DNA of 64,000 bases, taken from contig CADEGH010000014.1 in assembly GCA_902826835.1 (NCBI GenBank), positions 13,810 to 77,809 on the forward strand, in the 5' to 3' direction. The notes beneath the pieces were generated by a model, which saw nothing but the letters and a program-made list of their open reading frames with translations, made no database searches and was not told the DNA's origin. This DNA is from an uncultured bacterium. Lineage in GTDB: Bacteria > Planctomycetota > GCA-002687715. A program made the position numbers and the translations under genes. Below, in pieces: positions 16,782-24,781 of this stretch (position 1 is its first letter; every line of letters starts with the position of its first letter).

Positions 16782-17375
16782 CTATTCTTCTTCGTCGAGT
16801 GCCACATTCCAGTATTGTTCGGATACGAATTTTTCCCAGGATGCCCGCCGCCTCTGCACAGTCACCGTGAGACACGGCGACCAGTCCGGCTTGCGCGGTT
16901 TGGTCACGAGATACATCCCCGAGGCCTCCAGCGTCCGATGGCCTTTCGTCACATTGCACGGAATGCAGGCCAATACACAATTCTCCCATGTCGTCTTCCC
17001 ACCGCGACTCCGCGGCACGACATGGTCGATGCTCAGCTCACTGGTCGGCTGCTTCCGTCCGCAGTACTGGCAGCAATATCCGTCACGTCGATAGAGGTTG
17101 CGCCGGCTGAACGGAACGGAGCGGACCGGCATTCGATCGTTCCGAAGCAGCAAGATGACTTCAGGGACGCGGAGATCGAAACGAACGGTTCGTATCACCG
17201 GCTCGTCTCGCCGGGCCGCCAGGTCCGACCACGAAGCAAAGTCATGGGTCTGAAATGTCTCGGGCTGGATGACTTTGGCGACTCCACGATAGACCATGGA
17301 GAGTGCCTCGCGAACGGTCGTCGTGGATATGGCAACCCACGACCGGTTAAGCACCAAAGTTGGGTCGTTGAGCAT
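16782..17375 (-). CDS. HNH endonuclease family protein
   Basis: 197 aa. The HNH/zinc-finger module is at about residues 100-145: CCQYCGRK...LSIDHVVPRSRGG....WENCVLACIPCN, with two CxxC pairs flanking the HNH histidines. The N-terminal part (LNDPTLVLNRSWVAISTTTVREALSMVYRGVAKVI) is typical of the stand-alone HNH proteins found in many Planctomycetota, Cyanobacteria and Bacteroidetes. These may act on DNA in repair, or remain uncharacterised. There is no restriction or phage gene nearby. It is monocistronic, convergent with the upstream lipoprotein and divergent from the next. Confidence 0.85.
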   Translation of the reverse strand: MLNDPTLVLNRSWVAISTTTVREALSMVYRGVAKVIQPETFQTHDFASWSDLAARRDEPVIRTVRFDLRVPEVILLLRNDRMPVRSVPFSRRNLYRRDGYCCQYCGRKQPTSELSIDHVVPRSRGGKTTWENCVLACIPCNVTKGHRTLEASGMYLVTKPRKPDWSPCLTVTVQRRRASWEKFVSEQYWNVALDEEE

Positions 17376-17541
17376 GATTCCGGCACGAAGGGTGCCCCCC
17401 TCGATGCTTCGCCTCTCAGTATACGCCCTTTCCTAGCTCTCCGTCGACGGCGGGTTCCCGATGGACTACCCGCAAGGTGTTTGGGGTGATCGCCGCGGAC
17501 GTTAGGATGGCCCCCCTTTCCTCCGCGAGACCCTGCGACCG

Positions 17542-17997
17542 ATGACTCCCGTCCGACGCATCTCCATGCTTCTAGGCCTAGCCTGCACGACCCTCGGCGG
17601 TTGCACGCAGATCGAGAATCCGCGTGTGATGGTGCCCACCGAGCCAGGGGTGAATGCGACCAAGTCGATGGAGCTGCATCGGGCCCAGTTTGAGGACATC
17701 CCGGTCCCCCCTGGCTTCGAGTACGTCACCCGAGGCAATCGCTCGTTCAGCTACGCAGACGGGGGCGTGCGGGTGGGACGGTTTCTCTACTGGGGGCGTG
17801 CCTCGATCGACGAAGTGTCGGAGTTCTACCGCCGCACGCTGCCGCTTCGCGCGTACGGCTGGGAGTTGCTCGATGAAACCCCAACTTCGGGCGGAAACGA
17901 ACTGAACTGGAAGAAGGGTTCGCAGAACTGCAACGTTGCTCTAACCCGTGAAAGCAACGCAACTTACATCGGCGTGACCATCACCGGTCGCGAATAG
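17542..17997 (+). CDS. Small predicted lipoprotein
   Basis: 151 aa. The signal peptide ends in a lipobox (TTLGGC, Cys at residue 21). The mature domain (DIPVPPGFEYVTRGNRSFSYADGGVRVGRFLYWG, then EVSEFYRRTLPLRAYGWELL) matches, by pattern, a small lipoprotein family common in Planctomycetota in which a 'yYr..m...GW' helix precedes a C-terminal strand (CNVALTRESNATYIGVTITGRE). Function is unknown. It ends eight bases before the start of the cyclophilin-like gene and is probably in one operon with it. Confidence 0.7.
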   Translation: MTPVRRISMLLGLACTTLGGCTQIENPRVMVPTEPGVNATKSMELHRAQFEDIPVPPGFEYVTRGNRSFSYADGGVRVGRFLYWGRASIDEVSEFYRRTLPLRAYGWELLDETPTSGGNELNWKKGSQNCNVALTRESNATYIGVTITGRE

Positions 17998-18005
17998 GTA
18001 CGATC

Positions 18006-19253
18006 ATGGCTAATGCACAGCCGAAGAGTCCGGCCGCGGCGGCGCCGACTCCATCGCGGTCCTCAAGTCCCGCCAATGACAACACGGTCGATAAGCTCAC
18101 CAGCAAAATGGCCGTGCCTCCCACGAAGGTTGTCACCTGGGTCATCGGCGCCACCGCGGCGGTCCTGGTAGCGTGGTTGGCCACGCACTTCCTGTCGCAA
18201 GGCAAGAAGGACAAGGAAGGCGAGTTCTTCGATCGTCTCCAAAAGGTCGGAGCCGAGCCGGAACTCGCGGATCGGGCCAAACGTTATGCCTCGGTCCTCG
18301 AACTTGCCAAAGGCACCGACCGCGAAGCTTATGTGCTTATGCAGCAAGCACTTACGTTTCGCGACGCCGCCTTGGAATCCAGCGATCCCACGGATCGCCT
18401 AAGCCTGTTCGAGTCAGGACTTGAGGCGGTCAAGAGCCTGAAGGCACTGGGCCCGAAGGCCCTGTTCAACACGTTTTCGCCAAAGCCACCCATGGCGGGT
18501 GGAACCCCTGCGAAGCTGGTTCCTCAAGAACTCGAAGATTATCTGCAGTCCCAGGTGGATTGGCTGAAAGCCAATCCTGGTTCCAGCGCCGAGGTTGTTG
18601 ATGCAAACTGCTCAGCCACTCTGACCCTGGCTGACCCAGAAGGCAAAGAACACACACTTGAGATCGCGTTCTTTTCGAAGGACGCCCCCCACTCGGTGCA
18701 CACCTTCCTGGCCATGGTCAATGAAGGACGATTCGCGAACACTCGTGTCTTTGGACTGCAACAAGACGATGCCAACACTGAGGAAAATCACGCCGCCTTG
18801 CTGGGCTCGGCACTCTCCGCCGTGGCACCAGACCGCAGCGACCTCTGGGGCGGCGATGCTGATGAATGCGGCTTCACGGTTCCCATCGAACCTAATCGTC
18901 TCGCGGCCAAGAAGGGTCGCATTGCGCTGGAACGTCGGCTGGAGCGAAACAGCCCGGTAGGGTCCCAACCACTATCTGTAGTGTTGTTCCTGCTTGACGA
19001 GGCCAACGACCATGACCGCTGCATCTTCGGTGAAGTCAAGGGTAGTGAGGAGCTTCTGACCAAGCTCTCGTCTTTGGCGGCGAACAAGGACAAACCTTTG
19101 CCGACCGGTCAGGTGAGGGCTTTTCCCCCGAAGGACGCGTGGACCATCAAGAAAGCGACGATTCAGGGGGCTCCGGCTACCTCGGATCCGGGCGGTTTCT
19201 CGCGGATCTTCCGGGCGCCGGCGGTGCCGAAGTCTGAAGACGCCCCAAAGTGA
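18006..19253 (+). CDS. Membrane-anchored cyclophilin-like protein, possibly inactive
   Basis: 415 aa. A Pro/Ala-rich cytoplasmic N-terminus is followed by one membrane segment (about residues 42-60, VVTWVIGATAAVLVAWLA), so the rest is outside the cytoplasmic membrane. Residues 65-155 look helical and TPR-like. From about residue 205 the chain follows a cyclophilin-type peptidyl-prolyl isomerase: LEIAFFSKDAPHSVHTFLAMVNEGRFANTRVF, then a C-terminal VVLFLLDEANDHDRCIFGEVKGSEELLTKL. The FHRxIxxFMxQGGD catalytic block seen in active cyclophilins is replaced by a degenerate VFGLQQDDA region. A scaffold or substrate-binding role is as likely as isomerase activity. Confidence 0.7.
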   Translation: MANAQPKSPAAAAPTPSRSSSPANDNTVDKLTSKMAVPPTKVVTWVIGATAAVLVAWLATHFLSQGKKDKEGEFFDRLQKVGAEPELADRAKRYASVLELAKGTDREAYVLMQQALTFRDAALESSDPTDRLSLFESGLEAVKSLKALGPKALFNTFSPKPPMAGGTPAKLVPQELEDYLQSQVDWLKANPGSSAEVVDANCSATLTLADPEGKEHTLEIAFFSKDAPHSVHTFLAMVNEGRFANTRVFGLQQDDANTEENHAALLGSALSAVAPDRSDLWGGDADECGFTVPIEPNRLAAKKGRIALERRLERNSPVGSQPLSVVLFLLDEANDHDRCIFGEVKGSEELLTKLSSLAANKDKPLPTGQVRAFPPKDAWTIKKATIQGAPATSDPGGFSRIFRAPAVPKSEDAPK

Positions 19254-19290
19254 CCCACCGCCTCGAGCTCACTGCCCGTCTTGGGTCCTG

Positions 19291-19307
19291 CCGGGCGCTC
19301 CGCCCGG
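19291..19307. terminator. Short hairpin between convergent genes
   Basis: CCGGGCG (19291-19297) and CGCCCGG (19301-19307) form a perfect 7-bp stem with a three-base loop, between the convergent cyclophilin-like gene and parB. There is no T run on either side, so intrinsic termination is uncertain. Confidence 0.35.
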
Positions 19308-19369
19308 ACGAATTGTGCTTAGCCGAGGCCTCCCCCGCCTGATCCAGACGGACCCTCCTGCTTGAGGCC

Positions 19370-20287
19370 TCAATCCTCCGACTCGGCCTCAGCTTCTCCA
19401 TACACTTGGTCCACTTTGGCCCTAATCTGCCGAACCAGTCCATCAAGCTGTCGCGCGGAATGAAAGTGAATCTGGATTCGGCCGCGCTTGGTAGAGCCCG
19501 AGATCACGACCTTCGTGCCCAAAGTCGACTGGAGCTCTGAAGCCAGTTCTGCCAAGTTGGGATCAGCCCGGTCATCAGGCATCGGCTTCTCCCCTCCGGT
19601 AGAGGAAAGGTGCCCGAGTGCTTCGACCTGGCGCACTGTCAACTCTCCCTTTTCGATTCTTGCTGCCGCCGAGGCCATCGCATGAGGATCTTCAATGGAA
19701 AGAAGCGCACGGGCGGCCCCCATTGAGATGGTTCCACGTGAAACGCTAGCCTGAATCGACTCGGGAAGATCCAGGAGCCTCTGGAGGTTGGCTATGCTTG
19801 GACGACTCATGCCGAGAGCCTTGCCAATTTCCTCTTGAGTTAGCCCAAAATCCCGGCTCATCTGCTTCAAAGCGCGAGCCAACTCCATCGGATTGAGATC
19901 TTGGCGTTGGACATTCTCAATAAGAGCCCACTCAACCATGCGACGATCGTCGGCTTCAACGACCACCGCTTCGATTTGGTCCCATCCCAGTTCGCGCGCC
20001 GCTCGCCATCGCCGCTCGCCAGCAATGAGCTCGAACGCAGACCCAACGCGACGAACCACGATCGGCTGCATGAGACCATGGTGTCTGAGAGACTCGACCA
20101 GGTCGTTAAGAGGCTCCTCAGCAAACTCAGTTCTCGGCTGAAATGGGTTGGGTCGGATCAAGTCCGTCGCCGCCATTTGGACGCGATGCCCAGCCTTCTT
20201 CAGAAGTTCGACGTCTAAGGATCGATCTCGCGCGGCCCCGATGAGGGCTTCGAGTCCTTTTCCGAGCCTGCGTTCTTTTTCCGTCAT
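19370..20287 (-). CDS. parB: Chromosome-partitioning protein ParB/Noc family
   Basis: 305 aa from the ATG at 20287, giving the usual N-terminus KERRLGKGLEALIG; two in-frame starts upstream (20296 ATG, 20302 TTG) are possible. The CTPase/ParB domain has IRPNPFQPRTEF, LRHHGLMQPIVVR, AGERRWRAARELG and ENVQRQDLNPMELA. The helix-turn-helix is LTQEEIGKALGMSRPSIANLQRLLDLP. It binds parS and clamps on DNA to segregate the origin region. A parS-like site lies inside the gene and another just upstream. No parA gene is present anywhere in the window, which is unusual; parA normally precedes parB. The neighbouring genes are unrelated. Confidence 0.93.
   Translation of the reverse strand: MTEKERRLGKGLEALIGAARDRSLDVELLKKAGHRVQMAATDLIRPNPFQPRTEFAEEPLNDLVESLRHHGLMQPIVVRRVGSAFELIAGERRWRAARELGWDQIEAVVVEADDRRMVEWALIENVQRQDLNPMELARALKQMSRDFGLTQEEIGKALGMSRPSIANLQRLLDLPESIQASVSRGTISMGAARALLSIEDPHAMASAAARIEKGELTVRQVEALGHLSSTGGEKPMPDDRADPNLAELASELQSTLGTKVVISGSTKRGRIQIHFHSARQLDGLVRQIRAKVDQVYGEAEAESED
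19730..19745. promoter_or_regulatory. parS-like site inside parB
   Basis: GGTTCCACGTGAAACG matches the parS consensus TGTTTCACGTGAAACA at 13 of 16 positions, including the whole CACGTG core. A parS inside the parB gene is known in other bacteria. Confidence 0.6.
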
Positions 20288-20518
20288 AAAATCCATTCCC
20301 AAAACCCTGAACCAAAGAGAACCTCACCCACTCCGTCCTCAGGCTTTCAGTTCCGACTCCGGAGACTCCCCGTCCCAAGTGGCCGAACTCCACGATAGGT
20401 AGCGGTCGAAGATCATACCTGCATCAGAACTCTCTGTCAGGGGCGCAGGGATGACCTATAATGGGAAGTGGTTCCGTGGTTTCCAGGCCTACTGCTCGGT
20501 AGGATCAGTGTAGATCAA

Positions 20519-20534
20519 CGTTTCACGTGGAACA
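20519..20534. promoter_or_regulatory. parS: parS site upstream of parB
   Basis: CGTTTCACGTGGAACA matches the parS consensus TGTTTCACGTGAAACA at 14 of 16 positions. It lies about 230 bases upstream of parB and ends four bases before the start of the divergent membrane-protein gene, so bound ParB could also affect that gene. Confidence 0.75.
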
Positions 20535-20538
20535 GACT

Positions 20539-21273
20539 ATGATCCACCTTTCCTCGATGAGAAGGGTTGTGGCACACGTTTCAATCATTCACTTGAGGTC
20601 AAGGACCCTATGGTGGAGTGTGGCAATTGGGTTCGCACTTACCCCCACCCTCATCCTCCTGGGCGGGCCGTTTCTCAGCGCCGAAGATCACACGAAGCTC
20701 GCCATCGGAACCAGCCTCTACACTTTTGGACTGCTCTGGGCTGCGCTGCCTACCGCATTGACTCCAACATCTACTCTTTGGAGCCTGTGGCCTGGCTCCC
20801 CGGCGGTTAAGGACGGAATGATGGGAGTCGGCTGGGCCACTGCTACCTTGGGTTCCGTTGTTCTCCTTTTGGTTGGTGGCGTGGTGCTCGGGTCAATGAT
20901 GGGGGAGGGCCGGCTGGTGAACTCGGAAATCGTGAGCCTGGGAATTTCGGCATGGAACTTCACAGTTCTGTTGTCGGCTATGGTCTTCTTGGGGTCCATC
21001 TTGATGGGACCTACAACAGGTAGGTTTGTGTCGCTGGCCTGGTTAGTGGGCGGACCCACCTGCGCAGACGCGCTGCAGGCGATCGGCGCTCCCTCGGTTG
21101 TTAACGTCGCACTCGAAAGCCTCGCCAGGTCGTCACCACTCGAATCCGCTCCGGTCTCGATCGCGCGGTTGGTGGCTACGACTGCCTTGGCATCTGCTTT
21201 TGCCTTGATCGGGATGACCTTCCATCAGTCGGAGGAGGAGAAGGGTCGAAAGTTGACGAGCCACGCGATCTGA
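20539..21273 (+). CDS. Polytopic membrane protein of unknown function
   Basis: 244 aa from the ATG at 20539; an in-frame GTG at 20527 lies within the parS-like site and is less likely. It has about five to six hydrophobic segments: LWWSVAIGFALTPTLILLGG, SLYTFGLLWAALPTAL, ATATLGSVVLLLVGGVVLG, NFTVLLSAMVFLGSIL, and a C-terminal LVATTALASAFALIGMTF. The pattern resembles ABC-2-type or permease-like membrane components, but no ATPase or partner is adjacent and I recognise no family. Base composition is a little less GC-rich than the arginine region. The promoter region is shared with parB and contains parS. Confidence 0.7.
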   Translation: MIHLSSMRRVVAHVSIIHLRSRTLWWSVAIGFALTPTLILLGGPFLSAEDHTKLAIGTSLYTFGLLWAALPTALTPTSTLWSLWPGSPAVKDGMMGVGWATATLGSVVLLLVGGVVLGSMMGEGRLVNSEIVSLGISAWNFTVLLSAMVFLGSILMGPTTGRFVSLAWLVGGPTCADALQAIGAPSVVNVALESLARSSPLESAPVSIARLVATTALASAFALIGMTFHQSEEEKGRKLTSHAI

Positions 21274-21320
21274 GCTAAGTTAAGGGGCAAGCTATAAATG
21301 CCTCAGATATAAGGACTTAG

Positions 21321-22046
21321 GTGAAATACGGCATCCTCGGTGATATCCACAGCAATCTGGAAGCGCTGGAAACCGCGGTCACCTTTCTGCAGAAGCGGGG
21401 AGTAGACCAGTTTCTCCAGGTTGGCGATATCGTCGGCTACGGAGCGGATCCGTCGGCGTGCATTCAACGCCTGAAGGATCTCCGGGCGATCGTCGTGGCA
21501 GGCAACCACGACTGGGCGGTTGCCGGCAAACTCGACACCACCTTCTTCAATCCTTACGCTCGCGAAGCGGTGGCTTGGACCCGATCGATTCTCTCCCGGT
21601 CGGACTTGCACTACATCGAGTCGCTGCCTCTCGTCGTGAAGGTTGACGAGCACGTCACGCTCGTCCACGCAACCTTGGATCAACCTGAGGCGTTCGACTA
21701 CATTCAGACTTATTACGACGCGCACCGTTCACTCAACGCACTGCACACAACGGCGTGCTTCATGGGCCATTCGCATGTCCCCATGGCGTTTCTCCAGAAG
21801 CACACGATCGTACACACCAATGCGGAACGTTTCAGCCTACGCGATGTTTCCCGTGCCCTCATCAATGTAGGCAGCATCGGACAACCGCGCGACGACAATC
21901 CGAAAACCGCGTTCGCGCTCTTTGATACGAAATCGATGGAATACACGTTATTCCGCGAATCTTACGACGATGATCGCACTGCCGCGAAAATCGTCAGTGC
22001 GGGCCTTCCTGTAGCCCTCGCACAACGTCTTTCCTTGGGTCGCTGA
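21321..22046 (+). CDS. Calcineurin-like metallophosphoesterase
   Basis: 241 aa with a GTG start preceded by AAGGA five bases upstream. All dinuclear-metal motifs of the calcineurin-like phosphoesterase family are present: GDIHSN, GDIVGYG, GNHD, a histidine in LVHATL, and GHSH. It is of the DUF2437/YfcE-like type that hydrolyses phosphodiesters or diadenosine polyphosphates; the substrate is unknown. It is convergent with a related gene (22158-22637, minus strand) whose catalytic residues are lost. Confidence 0.88.
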   Translation: MKYGILGDIHSNLEALETAVTFLQKRGVDQFLQVGDIVGYGADPSACIQRLKDLRAIVVAGNHDWAVAGKLDTTFFNPYAREAVAWTRSILSRSDLHYIESLPLVVKVDEHVTLVHATLDQPEAFDYIQTYYDAHRSLNALHTTACFMGHSHVPMAFLQKHTIVHTNAERFSLRDVSRALINVGSIGQPRDDNPKTAFALFDTKSMEYTLFRESYDDDRTAAKIVSAGLPVALAQRLSLGR

Positions 22047-22157
22047 CTTACTCCGCTCGCCGAATTTCCCTGTGAATTCTTATTCGCAATTCGCGCAACG
22101 GTAGGGAATACCAGCGTAGTCCAATTGCCGTTTCGTTGGAAGCGGAGCCGACTCTCG

Positions 22158-22637
22158 TTATCCGTTGTCCAGTAATATGATTTCCGCTCGAACGGAGACT
22201 CCGTCCAACTCGATCATCGCAATACTCTTGGGGACTCGCGTCTTGCGCCCACCCGCACTACCCGGGCAAACGAATAGCCGGTGGTCGACTCTGCCGTTGA
22301 AGGCGTCGGCGGTTCCGCCAAATAGAACCACACGAGGGTCGTGGGTTTCGATGTCTTTCTTGATGGTACCTTGCAAATTCATCGGGTCACCAATTCGATT
22401 GGTGACCAGAATGCCGGTTTCATGCCATTTGCGATAGAGAATTCGACCGAAGGGATAGACTTCCTGGGAATCTTGCGGGCCGAGTACACCCGCCACCGGG
22501 GCAATGTGAGACAAAGAATCAAGGACTGCCGGATCACCTATCCCGCCGCAGTGCAAAATGTAGTCCACGCCATGAAAGACATCGGACACGCGGGGGCTGA
22601 GGACCCCGCCCGTGTCGCTAATCACTCCGATCCACAT
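22158..22637 (-). CDS. YfcE/MJ0936-like metallophosphoesterase homologue lacking metal ligands
   Basis: 159 aa, the normal length for the YfcE/MJ0936 phosphodiesterase family, and alignable throughout: MWIGVISDTGG, VDYILHCGGIGDPAVLDSL, VAGVLGPQD, VVLFGGTADA, LFVCPGSAGGRKTRVPKSIAMIEL. The metal-binding residues are replaced: DTH is DTG (residues 8-10), the GD of the second motif is GG (31-32), GNxD is GPQD (53-56), and GHTH is GGTAD (107-111). Only the first Asp remains. It should therefore have no phosphodiesterase activity; a regulatory or binding role is possible. The reading frame is intact, so it is not simply decaying. Divergent from the sugar transferase. Confidence 0.8.
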   Translation of the reverse strand: MWIGVISDTGGVLSPRVSDVFHGVDYILHCGGIGDPAVLDSLSHIAPVAGVLGPQDSQEVYPFGRILYRKWHETGILVTNRIGDPMNLQGTIKKDIETHDPRVVLFGGTADAFNGRVDHRLFVCPGSAGGRKTRVPKSIAMIELDGVSVRAEIILLDNG

Positions 22638-22696
22638 AAAGCTCTCCAGGGAAACCGTAGAACAGGGGAGGAGAAGAAGGGTCCGCGGGACTCTAC

Positions 22697-23938
22697 GTGT
22701 CCGCCCTTGTCGCCTCCATCACCGTGACTTCCGCCCGAGAACTCTGCCGATACCATCCCCCCTGTTCACAGCTACCCTCGATACCCCACCTCGTCTTGCG
22801 ATCCAGAACCTTAATCCTCCGCCAGCGCCGGCTGGGAGTCATCGCGCTCATCGCTGATTTAGCGATGGTGGGCGTGGCGTCCGGACAACTTCCCCGGATT
22901 GGAGACCTCGTCCTCTGCACGATCTCGCTGGTGGTCTTTCACCATCACGAGCCCGTGAAATGGCGCCGGCCCTCGGTGGTCATCGCAGCCGGTATCCTCT
23001 GCTCCACGCTTGCATGGGCACTCTTGAGCCTCGCGACTGAGTGCGGCGCGGACCTGAAATGGGGGTCAGGGCTACCCCTTTTCGCGATGCCATGGATGGG
23101 GCATGCGGTCGCTTGTGCTTTCGGGCTTGCCTTTCCTCTCGACCTTGGCCAAGTGCAAAGAAGTCCCGTCCGAGCTCGCCATCTGGCGAAAGTGGTGCGC
23201 GCAACTCCAGGTCTTGGCAATTCGTTGCACCGTCAATCCGGTCTTCCCATAGAACCTCCGCGCTGGCGTCCCCATGACCTCTCCGCATCCTGGGACCATC
23301 CAGAGCACGGCAGAATACCCCTACGCCCGGAATCGTCCATTTGTGGCATGAGTCGAGCGGTCAAACGATCCTTCGACCTGGGGCTCATCGCGGTGGGCGC
23401 CCCCGTCCTTGGTCTATTAACTTGCATCTGCGCCCTCATCGCCTTAGTTCGCCAAGGACGACCGGTTTTCTACTCCCAACCTCGGGTGACCGCCGGCGGT
23501 CGGTCCTTTGAGATTTGGAAAATTCGAACCATGGTCGTCGACGCCGAGCCGGACGGGAAGGCGGTCTGGCCAGAAGAACACGACCCCCGGATCACCCCGT
23601 TGGGCAGAATTCTCCGGCGTTTTTGGCTCGACGAGCTGCCCCAGGCCTGGAACGTGGCGTGCGGTGATCTCTCCCTGATCGGACCGAGGCCCGAACGTCC
23701 CTACTTTGTTCAAGCCTTCGAATCCAAACTGCCGAACTACGCCCTGCGACACCAGATCAAGGCTGGAATCACTGGGTTAGCCCAGGTGACGGGTTTCACG
23801 GGGAACACGTCGCTCCATGGGCGCCTTCGTGCGGATCTCATGTACCTCCGCAGGTGGTCTCCGGCGCTTGACCTCTGGGTCCTAACCGCGACCTTTCTCC
23901 GCGCCGCGACCCGTCCACCGATTCGGGCTGGTCACTAG
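22697..23938 (+). CDS. Sugar transferase initiating glycan synthesis (WcaJ/PglC-type phosphoglycosyltransferase)
   Basis: Up to 413 aa, with a GTG start at 22697 that is uncertain. The N-terminal 210 residues are poorly conserved with about two to three hydrophobic segments. The catalytic domain starts near residue 216: AVKRSFDLGLIAVGAPVLGL (re-entrant membrane helix), VFYSQPRVTAGG..FEIWKIRTMVVDAE, DPRITPLGRILRRFWLDELPQ, GDLSLIGPRPERP, and IKAGITGLAQVTG. These are the marks of bacterial sugar transferases that move a sugar phosphate from a nucleotide sugar to undecaprenyl phosphate at the inner membrane. No other glycan genes are nearby. Its stop lies 30 bases before the presumed start of the sigma factor. 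Confidence 0.85.
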   Translation: MSALVASITVTSARELCRYHPPCSQLPSIPHLVLRSRTLILRQRRLGVIALIADLAMVGVASGQLPRIGDLVLCTISLVVFHHHEPVKWRRPSVVIAAGILCSTLAWALLSLATECGADLKWGSGLPLFAMPWMGHAVACAFGLAFPLDLGQVQRSPVRARHLAKVVRATPGLGNSLHRQSGLPIEPPRWRPHDLSASWDHPEHGRIPLRPESSICGMSRAVKRSFDLGLIAVGAPVLGLLTCICALIALVRQGRPVFYSQPRVTAGGRSFEIWKIRTMVVDAEPDGKAVWPEEHDPRITPLGRILRRFWLDELPQAWNVACGDLSLIGPRPERPYFVQAFESKLPNYALRHQIKAGITGLAQVTGFTGNTSLHGRLRADLMYLRRWSPALDLWVLTATFLRAATRPPIRAGH

Positions 23939-23955
23939 CGGAGGAAGGCCCACTC

Positions 23956-23961
23956 GGAGGG
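23956..23961 (+). promoter_or_regulatory. Ribosome binding site pointing to a non-canonical ATC start
   Basis: GGAGGG at 23956-23961 lies seven bases before the ATC at 23969. No ATG, GTG or TTG occurs between the upstream stop (23936-23938) and 24026 in the sigma-factor frame. The site therefore decides for ATC (AUC) as the likely start. Confidence 0.55.
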
Positions 23962-23968
23962 CCTACCC

Positions 23969-24781
23969 ATCGCTGCCGAAGCCACCCTCAACCTCTACCT
24001 CCGAGAAATCAACACCATCGACCTGTTGACGGCGGATAGAGAGATAGAACTAGCCCTCCGCATCCAAGACGGGGATCACGAGGCTCGGGAACTCATGATC
24101 CGGGCAAACCTTCGCCTGGTGGTCAGCATCGCCAAGCAGTACGTGAACCGCGGACTGTGCTTCATGGACCTCATCGAGGAGGGAAACATGGGGCTGATCA
24201 AGGGGGTGGAGAAATTCGACCCAGCCGCGGGCTGCCGCTTCTCCACCTATGCCACCTGGTGGATCAAGCAGTCAATCCGACGCGCCCTGACCAACACGGT
24301 GAAGACGGTTCGCATCCCTTCCTACATGGTGGAGCTCATCGGGCGACTGCGGACCGTTCAGCTCCAACTTCAAGATGACCTCGGTCGCTCTCCGAGCCTT
24401 GAGGAGTTAGCCGAAGCCCTCGAAACTACCGAAGAAAACGTCACCGCGATCAAACGAGCCCTCGAAACCACCCAGGGAAGCTCTCAGCCCGTACCTATCG
24501 ACGGGGAGTCTTCCGCCGCGGATCAGATTCGCGACGACCGCCAGCTCTCACCTGACGAAATGATGCTGGAAAAGAGTCAACTCGAACAGCTTCAACGTCT
24601 CTTGGCAGACCTTACCGATCGAGAGTCCACCATTCTCCGGCTACGGCACGGTCTCGAAGGCTCAACCCCGCTGACACTCAAAGAAATCGGGGAGAAGGTC
24701 GGCCTAACTCGGGAGCGTGTTCGTCAAATCGAGAACCAGGCCCTGTCGCGACTTCAGAAGATCCTGGCTCCAGAGGCCTAA
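23969..24781 (+). CDS. RNA polymerase sigma factor, RpoD/RpoS-like (no region 1.1)
   Basis: 270 aa if started at ATC 23969, which has GGAGGG at an ideal distance. The first canonical start, TTG at 24026, would cut off NLYLREINTIDLLTADREIE, which is conserved region 1.2, and has no ribosome site. Region 2 is NLRLVVSIAKQYVNRGLCFMDLIEEGNMGLIKGVEKFD and FSTYATWWIKQSIRRAL. Region 3 is RTVRIP... GRSPSLEELAEAL. Region 4 is LTLKEIGEKVGLTRERVRQIENQALSRL. It is a group 2 or 3 sigma-70 factor that recognises -10/-35 promoters; whether primary or alternative is unclear, though the short N-terminus and the lack of region 1.1 favour an alternative or secondary factor. Confidence 0.87.
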   Translation: MAAEATLNLYLREINTIDLLTADREIELALRIQDGDHEARELMIRANLRLVVSIAKQYVNRGLCFMDLIEEGNMGLIKGVEKFDPAAGCRFSTYATWWIKQSIRRALTNTVKTVRIPSYMVELIGRLRTVQLQLQDDLGRSPSLEELAEALETTEENVTAIKRALETTQGSSQPVPIDGESSAADQIRDDRQLSPDEMMLEKSQLEQLQRLLADLTDRESTILRLRHGLEGSTPLTLKEIGEKVGLTRERVRQIENQALSRLQKILAPEA

